Part shown: piece after piece, positions 1 to 5,517 of the stretch
How the letters are laid out: every line of letters starts with the position of its first letter
Numbering within the stretch: position 1 is the stretch's first letter
Origin: Streptomyces sp. NRRL F-5727
GTDB lineage: Bacteria; Actinomycetota; Actinomycetes; Streptomycetales; Streptomycetaceae
DNA: 10,523 nucleotides
Direction of reading: 5' to 3'
NCBI RefSeq assembly: GCF_000719555.1
Contig: NZ_JOGX01000115.1
Span: 1 to 10,523 of the forward strand
Notes under the pieces: model-generated
Database searches by the model: none
Told to the model about the DNA's origin: nothing
Seen by the model: only the letters and a program-made list of their open reading frames with translations
Translations under genes and position numbers: made by a program

Positions 1-1
1 C

Positions 2-1717
2 GCCCCCGCCCCCGCGCCGAAGGCCCCCGGCGGCCCGCAGACCCCCGGCACCGGCTTCGCGGGCTCCGCGACCGCCGGCGTGCCCACGGTCGGCAGCGCG
101 CCCTCCAGCCGCCCCGTCAGCAACCCGCTGTACGACACCGGCACCCTCCCCGGCTACGACGGCACCCCCGCCGCCGGCGTCCCGCTGTACGACGGCCCCC
201 CGCCCGGCACCCAGGACGGGACCCCGGCGGGCGGCACGCGCGCGTACGAGGGCACGCCCGCCGACGGCACGCCGATGTACGACGCCACCCCGGCGGCCGG
301 CACGCCCCGGTACGACGGACAGCCCACCGGCCCGACCACGGGACCGGCCAGCGGCATCGCCGACCTCGGCGGCGGCGCACCCCGGCGTCCCGCCGCGCCC
401 GGCCGCCCCGGCCCGGGCGCCGCCCGCGGCCCGATGGCCGGCGGTCCCGTCCCGGGCGGTCCGGTGCCCGGCGGTCCGGTGCCCGGCGGCCCCGGCCCGT
501 ACGGCCCCGGCGGCGCGCCCCGCATGTCCGACGACACCGCGATCCTGACGCCGCAGCAGCCCGCCCCCGCGCCGGGCCCCGGCCGTCCGGCCCCCGGCAC
601 CCCCGGCGGCGGCAAGGTGTCCGGCGACACCCTGACGAGCGGCATCCCGGTCGTGCCCCCGGCCGCCGGCCGCCCCGGCCCGGGACAGCCGCCCCGGCCC
701 CCGCGCCAGGAGCAGGCCCCCGCGCCGGCCCCCAAGCCCGCGCCGAAGCCCGCCCCTGCCCCCGCGAAGAAGGGCCGCTCCAAGCTGGTCCTCGTCGCCG
801 CCGCGCTCGTCGGCATCGCCGGCGTCGCCTACGGCGCCGGACTCCTCCTCAACCACTCCGACGTCCCCAAGGGCACCACCGTGCTCGGCGTGGACATCGG
901 CGGCGGGACGAAGGACGAGGCCGTCAACAAGCTGGAGGCGACCCTCGGCAAGCGCGCCGCGACCCCGCTCCAGCTCTCCGTCGGCGGCAAGAAGATCCAG
1001 CTCGCCCCCGACAAGGCCGGTCTCGCCCTGGACAGCCAGGAGACCGTCCGGGGCGCCGCCGGCAGCGACTACAACCCCGTCTCGGTGATCGGCTCCCTCT
1101 TCGGCGGCGAGCGGGTCGCCAAGCCGGTCTTCCCCGTCGACGACGAGAAGCTCGCCGTCGCCCTCCGGGACCTCGCGGGCTCCTCCTCCTCGGCGACCGA
1201 GGCGACGATCCTGTTCGCCCCGAACAAGGTCACCGCCGTCGAGGGCAAGCCCGGCCAGGGCCTCGACGTCCAGCGCTCGATGATCTCCGTCAAGGACGCC
1301 TTCCGCGCCCAGGTGGAGACCGGCGTGACCAAGGTCGTCGAACTGCCGGTCAGCGTCCGCAAGCCCACCGTCACCAAGGCCGAACTGGACCGGGCGATGA
1401 AGGAGTTCGCCCAGCCCGCCATGTCCGGCCGGATCACCATCCGGGCCGGCGGCAAGGAGATCGACTTCGGCCCGGCCCGCTCGCTGCCGCAGATCCTCTC
1501 CATGAAGGCCGTCGACGGACACCTGGTGGAGGTCTACGACAAGAAGGCGATCACCCGGCTCCTCGAAGGCACCTTCGACGGCGTCATGATCACCAAGGGC
1601 GACGGCAGCAAGCACCAGGTCTCCGCCGACGACGTCGCCTTCGTCATGCGCGACGCCCTCCGCGGCAGGACCAAGGCCGAGCGCACCGCGACGATCGACC
1701 TCACCGGCCAGGGCTGA
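2..1717 (+). CDS. Peptidoglycan-binding-like membrane protein with Pro/Gly-rich N-terminus (5' end outside window)
   Basis: The frame is open from the first complete codon at position 2 with no convincing start. The GTG at 80 lies inside the low-complexity region and has no Shine-Dalgarno, so the gene very likely begins upstream. The first ~260 codons are rich in Pro, Gly and Ala, with imperfect ~11-residue repeats built on YDGTPAAGTP (155-331) and a GGPVP repeat (440-490). A basic KKGRSK stretch precedes one transmembrane helix (nt ~785-850), which predicts an inside N-terminus. The exported part starts GTTVLGVDIGG and continues with two related alpha/beta segments. These resemble the PG_binding_4 domains that precede VanW or L,D-transpeptidase domains in other proteins. 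No VanW or YkuD catalytic domain follows before the stop. Likely role: an envelope-anchored wall-binding protein; this is inferred from family resemblance. Family call moderate, reading frame very secure. Confidence 0.8.
   Translation, partial: APAPAPKAPGGPQTPGTGFAGSATAGVPTVGSAPSSRPVSNPLYDTGTLPGYDGTPAAGVPLYDGPPPGTQDGTPAGGTRAYEGTPADGTPMYDATPAAGTPRYDGQPTGPTTGPASGIADLGGGAPRRPAAPGRPGPGAARGPMAGGPVPGGPVPGGPVPGGPGPYGPGGAPRMSDDTAILTPQQPAPAPGPGRPAPGTPGGGKVSGDTLTSGIPVVPPAAGRPGPGQPPRPPRQEQAPAPAPKPAPKPAPAPAKKGRSKLVLVAAALVGIAGVAYGAGLLLNHSDVPKGTTVLGVDIGGGTKDEAVNKLEATLGKRAATPLQLSVGGKKIQLAPDKAGLALDSQETVRGAAGSDYNPVSVIGSLFGGERVAKPVFPVDDEKLAVALRDLAGSSSSATEATILFAPNKVTAVEGKPGQGLDVQRSMISVKDAFRAQVETGVTKVVELPVSVRKPTVTKAELDRAMKEFAQPAMSGRITIRAGGKEIDFGPARSLPQILSMKAVDGHLVEVYDKKAITRLLEGTFDGVMITKGDGSKHQVSADDVAFVMRDALRGRTKAERTATIDLTGQG
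155..331 (+). repeat. Coding repeats, ~11 codons, Tyr-Asp-Gly-Thr-Pro type
   Basis: Six imperfect in-frame units start at 155, 188, 215, 245, 278 and 311. The common pattern is Y-D/E-G-T-P-A-x-G-T-P-x; the third unit lacks the tyrosine and the second is shortened. The units differ at synonymous positions, so they are old or under protein-level selection rather than a fresh slippage product. They lie in the predicted cytoplasmic tail of the membrane protein. Confidence 0.8.
440..490 (+). repeat. 15-bp tandem coding repeat (GGPVP)
   Basis: Tandem 15-bp units encode GGPVP; the copies at 455 and 470 are nearly identical at the DNA level (GGCGGTCCGGTGCCC) and the copy at 440 is diverged. The array length could vary between strains by slippage. 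It is part of the low-complexity cytoplasmic tail. Confidence 0.75.
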
Positions 1718-1736
1718 GTCCCGGCAGGACCGCACC

Positions 1737-1774
1737 CCGACACCCCCGCCGGCACCGACCGGCGGGGGTGTCGG
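1737..1774 (+). terminator. Strong hairpin terminator after the peptidoglycan-binding-like gene
   Basis: A perfect 16-bp stem (1737-1752 with 1759-1774) closes a 6-nt loop, CACCGA, 20 nt after the stop codon. There is no T-tract, as is usual for Streptomyces terminators. It separates the upstream gene from the next gene, which then needs its own promoter. Confidence 0.85.
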
Positions 1775-1799
1775 CGTACGGCGGCCCCGCACCGCCGCT

Positions 1800-1805
1800 C
1801 ACAAT
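1800..1805 (+). promoter_or_regulatory. -10-like hexamer for a leaderless start (DUF1304 gene)
   Basis: CACAAT lies exactly 6 nt before the ATG at 1812, with no Shine-Dalgarno between. This spacing would put transcription initiation at or within a base of the ATG, the arrangement of leaderless Streptomyces mRNAs. No convincing -35 is seen; the terminator stem ends just upstream at 1774. Confidence 0.45.
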
Positions 1806-1811
1806 GGGTGC

Positions 1812-2174
1812 ATGCAACTGACCGCCGACATCCTCGTCGCCCTGATCGCCCTCCTGCACGCCTACATCCTGGTGATGGAGATGTTCCTGTGGGAGAAGGA
1901 GGCCGGCCGCCGCTTCTCCGGCTTCGACGCCCGGCTCGCCCGCGAGACCGCCACGATGGCCGCCAACCAGGGCCTCTACAACGGCTTCATCGCCGCCGGC
2001 CTCGTCTGGGGCCTGATCGCCGACGACCCCACCGGCTTCCGGGTCCAGGTCTTCTTCCTGTCGTGCGTCGTCATCGCCGGCCTGTACGGCGCCGCCACCG
2101 CCAACCGCCGCATCCTCTACGCCCAGGCCCTCCCCGGCGCCCTCGCCCTCTCCGCCGTCCTCGTCGCCGGCTGA
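1812..2174 (+). CDS. DUF1304 family small membrane protein
   Basis: A 120-residue protein with four predicted hydrophobic helices (about residues 5-27, 57-71, 77-97 and 103-119). It carries the family's hallmark HAYILVMEMFLW in helix 1 (residues 16-27) and NQGLYNGFIAAGL leading into helix 2 (residues 52-64). Length matches the family, whose function is unknown. The ATG at 1812 has no ribosome-binding site but sits 6 nt after a -10-like hexamer, so it is probably translated from a leaderless mRNA. It stands between a strong terminator and another gene with its own leaderless-type start, so it is probably monocistronic. Family assignment is confident; no biochemical role can be stated. Confidence 0.88.
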   Translation: MQLTADILVALIALLHAYILVMEMFLWEKEAGRRFSGFDARLARETATMAANQGLYNGFIAAGLVWGLIADDPTGFRVQVFFLSCVVIAGLYGAATANRRILYAQALPGALALSAVLVAG

Positions 2175-2265
2175 GCCCCCCCGCCCCGCCGCCCGTCGCC
2201 CCCTCGGCGCCCGGCCCCCGCGACCTCGTTTCCGCGAACCCATGGCCCGTCCCGGACCGCCGACG

Positions 2266-2271
2266 TAGCCT
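2266..2271 (+). promoter_or_regulatory. -10-like hexamer for a leaderless start (phosphatase-like gene)
   Basis: TAGCCT matches the TAnnnT pattern and ends 6 nt before the ATG at 2278. There is no Shine-Dalgarno. A good -35 is not apparent about 17-18 bp upstream. Same geometry as at 1800-1805 and 8395-8400. Confidence 0.5.
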
Positions 2272-2277
2272 CGCTCC

Positions 2278-3075
2278 ATGATCACCCAGGAGCTCACCGA
2301 CGCCGAGGTCGCCGCCGCGGCGGCCCGTGCCGGCGCCGAGGTCGTCCGCGGCCTCCACGGACAGGAACTCGAGCGGATCGACAAGGGCGCGGGCGACTTC
2401 GCCACCACCGCCGATCTCGCGGCCGAGCGCGCCATCCTCGACGTCCTGCGCGCCGCCCGCCCCGACGACGCGATCCTCGGCGAGGAGAGCGGCCGGCAGG
2501 GCGCGGCGGGCGCCGAACGCCAGTGGCTGGTGGACCCGCTCTGCGGCACCCTCAACTACGCCGTCGGCGACAAGCTGGTGGGCGTCAACGTGGCCCTGCG
2601 CGGCGGGGCGGCGGCGGTCGCGGACCCGTTCGGCGGGGAGGACGGGCAGGTGTTCCGCACCGACGGCACGCGCGCGTGGGACCAGGACGGGAAGCCCCTC
2701 GCCCCCACCGCCGCGACCGGCCTCGTCGACGTCAACCTGGACCCGCCGTTCCCCGGCGCCCCCGGCTTCCGCGCCGTCGGCCTCCTCGCCCACCCCGGCT
2801 TCGTCGCCGGGTTCCGCCCCCGCGTGGTCTCCACCTCGCTCGCGCTCGCCTGGGTCGCGGCCGGCAAGCGCGCCGCGTACGTGACCGACGGCGGCGACCT
2901 CACCGGCAGCGTCCACTTCGCCGCCGGCATCGCCCTCTGCCGCGCCGCCGGCTGCGTCGTCACCGGCATCGACGGCGCCCCGCTGGAAGCGGGCCGCGCA
3001 CGCGGCCTCGTGGCCGCCGCCGACGCCGCCACCCACGCCCGCCTGATGGAGCTGATCCGCTCGCCGCAGATCTAG
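2278..3075 (+). CDS. Divergent inositol-monophosphatase-family protein
   Basis: 265 residues, the usual length for the IMPase/FBPase-like phosphatase family, which removes phosphate from inositol phosphates and related sugar or nucleotide phosphates using Mg2+. Visible family marks are the DFATTADLAAE segment, GEES (68-71) and WLVDPLCGTLNY (83-94). The canonical motif is DPxDGTxN. Here the first Asp is kept (D86) but the second is Cys89. The C-terminal motif, normally WDxAAG, reads VHFAAG (212-217), so its metal-binding Asp is His213. Two metal ligands are thus replaced while the fold-defining residues remain. The protein may use a different metal arrangement, act on another substrate, or be weakly active; this is inference. 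The start is set by the -10-like hexamer 6 nt upstream. Its stop overlaps that of the converging gene. Confidence 0.85.
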   Translation: MITQELTDAEVAAAAARAGAEVVRGLHGQELERIDKGAGDFATTADLAAERAILDVLRAARPDDAILGEESGRQGAAGAERQWLVDPLCGTLNYAVGDKLVGVNVALRGGAAAVADPFGGEDGQVFRTDGTRAWDQDGKPLAPTAATGLVDVNLDPPFPGAPGFRAVGLLAHPGFVAGFRPRVVSTSLALAWVAAGKRAAYVTDGGDLTGSVHFAAGIALCRAAGCVVTGIDGAPLEAGRARGLVAAADAATHARLMELIRSPQI

Positions 3076-3929
3076 TTCAGCCGCGCCCGGGCCGCCTGCG
3101 CCTGGTGGCGGATCGCGGCGGCGGAGTCCGGATCGACCGCGTCCATGATCTGCGCGTACGCCTCCATCTCCGCCGCCCCGGTCAGGAAGTCCCCGCGCTG
3201 GACGAGGAGTTCCGCCCGCTCGTAGCGGAGGCGGGCCGGGTGGGAGGGGAGCAGCAGCGCCAGCTCCACCGCCCACAGGGCCACGTCGGAGCGCTCCGGG
3301 CGGGGCGTCGCCCAGGCGCGGATGTTGCCGAGGATCCGCAGCACGATCGCCCCCGGCTCGGCCGGCCGCAGCATGGAGCGGTCCAGGGCCTCGCCGGTCG
3401 CGCTCGCCACGAGCAGTTCGGCGTCCTCCGCCGTCATCGGCCGGCCGCCCGCGAAGGGGTCGGCGAGGTCGAGGTCGGCCGGGTCGCCGAAGCCGACGAC
3501 GAAATGGCCGGGCAGCCCGAGCCCGTACACCGGCGCACCGGCCCGCCGGGCGACCTCCATCCACACCACGGACAGCAGGATCGGCAGACCGCGCCGCCGC
3601 CGCAGCACCTCGGTCAGCAGCGAGGACTCCAGGCGCTGGTAGTCGGCGGGAACCCCCTCGAACCCCTCGCGGCCGCCGAGGAGCGCCGCCAGCTCGGCCT
3701 TCCAGGCGCCGGTGAAGCGGGTGCCGTACGGCACGAGCCCGGCGAGCCGGTCGAGTTCGACGTCGGCCTCGACCAGGTCGTGTTCGGTGACGGTGGGGTC
3801 CGCCACGGCGCAGATCAGCAGACAGAGCCGGGCGAGGTCCGGCCGCTCGGCCCGGGCCTCCTCCGCGAACTCCCGCCGCCGGTCGGGCGGCGGGTCGGAC
3901 GGCCGCTTCAGGGGGTCCTCCGCGCTCAC
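3072..3929 (-). CDS. SirB1-family transglutaminase-like / TPR protein
   Basis: 285 residues. The centre carries the SirB1 (Transglut_core2) signature: SSLLTEVLRRRRGLPILLS followed by VARRAGAPVYGLGLPGHFVVGF, with the conserved His at 142. The C-terminal third (about 200-285) is helical and Ala/Leu/Arg-rich, as in the TPR-like tail usual for this family. Its only cysteines are two near the N-terminus (LARLCLLICAV), outside the core, so a classical Cys-His-Asp transglutaminase or protease triad is not evident. Family function is poorly defined. The start is GTG at 3929, 7 nt after the stop of the GNAT gene, with GGAGG 12 nt upstream inside that gene. The two are probably co-transcribed and translationally coupled. 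Confidence 0.85.
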   Translation of the reverse strand: MSAEDPLKRPSDPPPDRRREFAEEARAERPDLARLCLLICAVADPTVTEHDLVEADVELDRLAGLVPYGTRFTGAWKAELAALLGGREGFEGVPADYQRLESSLLTEVLRRRRGLPILLSVVWMEVARRAGAPVYGLGLPGHFVVGFGDPADLDLADPFAGGRPMTAEDAELLVASATGEALDRSMLRPAEPGAIVLRILGNIRAWATPRPERSDVALWAVELALLLPSHPARLRYERAELLVQRGDFLTGAAEMEAYAQIMDAVDPDSAAAIRHQAQAARARLN

Positions 3930-3941
3930 GCCGCGCTCACG
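3920..3941 (-). repeat. Perfect 11-bp tandem duplication at the GNAT/SirB1 junction
   Basis: CCGCGCTCACG occurs twice head to tail (3920-3930 and 3931-3941, plus-strand reading). On the coding strand one copy contains the TGA stop of the GNAT gene and the other the GTG start of the SirB1 gene. Confidence 0.9.
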
Positions 3942-4992
3942 CCTCCGCCTGCCGGTAGTGGTGGTAGTGGTGGTGCACCGCGAAGCCCATCCCCTCGTAC
4001 AGCGCCCGTGCCGGCTCGTTGTCGCTCTCGACCTGGAGCCAGGCCGCCGACGCGCCCTCGTCGAGGGCCTGCCGGGCGAGGGCGGTCATCACCGCCGTGG
4101 CCAGCCCCCGGCGGCGGAGCTCCGGATCGACCTCTATCGCCAGGAAACCCGCCCAGCGCCCGTCGACGACACAACGCCCGATGGCGGCCGGTACTTCCCC
4201 GGTGCCCGCGACGGACGCGAACCACACACTGGGCCCCGCGCCGAGCACCTGCCGCACCGCCGGGCTCGGCGCCGTGAACCGCTGGTAGCGGCGCAGCCAC
4301 GCCTCGTCGAGCGTCCGGGAGAGGCGTACCTCCACGGTCCCGGGCTCCCGGTCGGCGAGCGGCGCGAGGGCCGCGATCCGCAGCTCGGCGGTGACCTCGC
4401 GGCTCCAGCCGAGCCGTTCCAGTTCGGCGCAGAGCAGCTCCTGGGTGCCCTCGGCGCCGGTCGCGGTCTGCACGTACGCGGGCAGCTCGCGGTCCGCGTA
4501 CCACGCGCGCACCACCTCCAGCGCCTCGGCGACCGGCAGACCCGGATCGCCCCCGGGCAGCACCGAGTTGGCCCGCCGCGTGAAGCCCACCCGTCGCCCG
4601 ACCACCGCCCCTCCAGGACGGGCTTCGCCCGGCTCCTCCTGAATCGCGGCCCGCAGGGTCCACTCCCCGAGCGCCTCGGTCTCGACCGGCTGCCACGCGC
4701 GCGCGGCGACCCGGGAGAGCTCCGGGAAGGTGGCGGCGGGGCCCCGGCGCCGGGCGGGCGCCGCCGGCACGGTCTTGCCCGCGACCAGGCGCGGTTCCGG
4801 GATCCGGACGGTCTCGCCGCTCTTTCGTGTGATCGTGAGCACATCCCCGTCCCAGGATGTGAGCACCCCCACCGCGTCCGTGAATCGTTCACCCTCCGAC
4901 GGGGAGTCCGTCACGTACCGAACGGAGACACGTTTTCCCACGTCAGCGCTGGTTACACGGACCTCAAGCCGTCCTCCGCCGGTGAATTCCAC
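3937..4992 (-). CDS. GNAT N-acetyltransferase with N-terminal SH3-like region
   Basis: 351 residues from the chosen GTG. Residues ~10-75 (VGKRVSVRYV ... GVLTSWDGDVLTI ... VAGKTVP) look like the small beta-barrel found at the N-terminus of Rv0428c-like acetyltransferases. The GNAT part occupies the C-terminal half, with the acetyl-CoA pyrophosphate-binding loop RRRGLA (293-298), then LQVESDNEPARALYEGMGF, and a tyrosine/histidine-rich end VHHHYHHYR. The substrate cannot be inferred; a protein or small-molecule amine is possible. The frame is open back to a GTG at 5061 (374 aa). I prefer GTG 4992 because GGAG lies 5 nt and AGGAGG 12 nt upstream, while nothing supports 5061. It is divergent from fdxA and is followed directly by the SirB1-like gene, so it probably heads a two-gene operon. 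Confidence 0.85.
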   Translation of the reverse strand: MEFTGGGRLEVRVTSADVGKRVSVRYVTDSPSEGERFTDAVGVLTSWDGDVLTITRKSGETVRIPEPRLVAGKTVPAAPARRRGPAATFPELSRVAARAWQPVETEALGEWTLRAAIQEEPGEARPGGAVVGRRVGFTRRANSVLPGGDPGLPVAEALEVVRAWYADRELPAYVQTATGAEGTQELLCAELERLGWSREVTAELRIAALAPLADREPGTVEVRLSRTLDEAWLRRYQRFTAPSPAVRQVLGAGPSVWFASVAGTGEVPAAIGRCVVDGRWAGFLAIEVDPELRRRGLATAVMTALARQALDEGASAAWLQVESDNEPARALYEGMGFAVHHHYHHYRQAEA

Positions 4993-4997
4993 AGCTT

Positions 4998-5010
4998 CTC
5001 CGCCCCTCCT
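4998..5010 (-). promoter_or_regulatory. Ribosome-binding site deciding the GNAT start
   Basis: On the minus strand, AGGAGG (5010-5005) and GGAG (5001-4998) lie 12 and 5 nt before GTG 4992. The in-frame GTG at 5061 has no comparable site. Confidence 0.6.
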
Positions 5011-5011
5011 G

Positions 5012-5041
5012 TTCGGATCGCCCTCAAGAACGGAGATACTA
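5012..5041. promoter_or_regulatory. Overlapping divergent promoter candidates, fdxA (+) and GNAT (-)
   Basis: Plus strand: TTCGGA (5012-5017), 17 bp, GATACT (5035-5040), which would give a ~58-nt fdxA leader. Minus strand: TAGTAT (5041-5036), with only a poor -35 upstream. The two -10 candidates overlap by five bases, so polymerase could probably occupy only one side at a time. This is pattern matching without start-site data. Confidence 0.35.
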
Positions 5042-5088
5042 GGTGCGGGCATCGACGACACCGCGCTCCCGCGCAGACCAGCCCTACC

Positions 5089-5095
5089 GAGGAGG
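5089..5095 (+). promoter_or_regulatory. fdxA ribosome-binding site
   Basis: GAGGAGG ends 9 nt before GTG 5105. It fixes the start of a short protein whose frame is open far upstream. Confidence 0.8.
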
Positions 5096-5104
5096 AACGA
5101 CAGC

Positions 5105-5425
5105 GTGACCTACGTCATCGCGCAGCCTTGTGTCGACGTCAAGGACAAGGCTTGCATCGAGGAGTGCCCCGTCGACTGCATCTACGAGGGCAAGCGATCT
5201 CTCTACATCCACCCGGACGAGTGCGTCGACTGTGGAGCCTGTGAGCCGGTCTGCCCGGTCGAGGCGATCTTCTACGAGGACGACACCCCGGAGGAGTGGA
5301 AGGACTACTACAAGGCGAACGTCGAGTTCTTCGACGACCTGGGTTCGCCCGGCGGCGCCTCCAAGCTCGGCGAGATCGAGCGCGACCACCCCTTCATCGC
5401 CGCCCTGCCGCCGCAGAACGGCTGA
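5105..5425 (+). CDS. fdxA: 7Fe ferredoxin (3Fe-4S plus 4Fe-4S)
   Basis: 106 residues starting MTYVIAQPCVDVKDKAC. The cysteine pattern is that of 7Fe ferredoxins: C9-x7-C17-x3-C21-P, then C40-x2-C43-x2-C46-x3-C50-P. By analogy with Azotobacter ferredoxin I, C9, C17 and C50 bind the 3Fe-4S cluster and C21, C40, C43 and C46 the 4Fe-4S cluster; C25 is a non-ligand cysteine. The C-terminal ~55 residues (acidic, ending AALPPQNG) are the usual extension of the actinobacterial FdxA/FdxC type. It is a soluble low-potential electron carrier; the partner cannot be named. GTG 5105 is supported by GAGGAGG 9 nt upstream. The gene is followed by a hairpin and then dapC, the order also known from mycobacteria (fdxC next to Rv1178). 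Confidence 0.96.
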   Translation: MTYVIAQPCVDVKDKACIEECPVDCIYEGKRSLYIHPDECVDCGACEPVCPVEAIFYEDDTPEEWKDYYKANVEFFDDLGSPGGASKLGEIERDHPFIAALPPQNG

Positions 5426-5444
5426 TCTTTCGTTGCACCCGCTC

Positions 5445-5480
5445 TCGGTCCCGTACGGCTCCCCCGCCGTGCGGGACCGA
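5445..5480 (+). terminator. Hairpin between fdxA and dapC (terminator or attenuator)
   Basis: A 14-bp stem with one G-T(U) pair (5445-5458 with 5467-5480) closes the loop CTCCCCCG, 20 nt after the fdxA stop and 37 nt before the dapC start. There is no T-tract. I see no strong promoter between it and dapC, so partial read-through, giving more fdxA than dapC mRNA, is plausible. Confidence 0.6.
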
Positions 5481-5517
5481 CGCGTATCGCGTACGCACTG
5501 AGGAAGTGAGCCAACCC

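Noticed and set aside
155..490. Possible CRISPR-like or satellite repeats
   Set aside because: Units are multiples of three, in frame and variable at synonymous sites, without unique spacers; they are coding repeats.
2071..3564. Long open frame on the minus strand across the phosphatase-like and SirB1-like genes
   Set aside because: It is an artefact of G/C-rich third positions; the protein is Arg/Gly/Pro-rich with no motif, and it overlaps two genes with clear family signatures.
2523..4277. Long plus-strand frame across three genes
   Set aside because: Arg/Pro-rich translation with no domain; real genes occupy the region in other frames.
4730..5104. Upstream extension of the ferredoxin frame
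   Set aside because: It overlaps the divergent GNAT gene; the 7Fe ferredoxin family starts at MTYVI, right after GAGGAGG.
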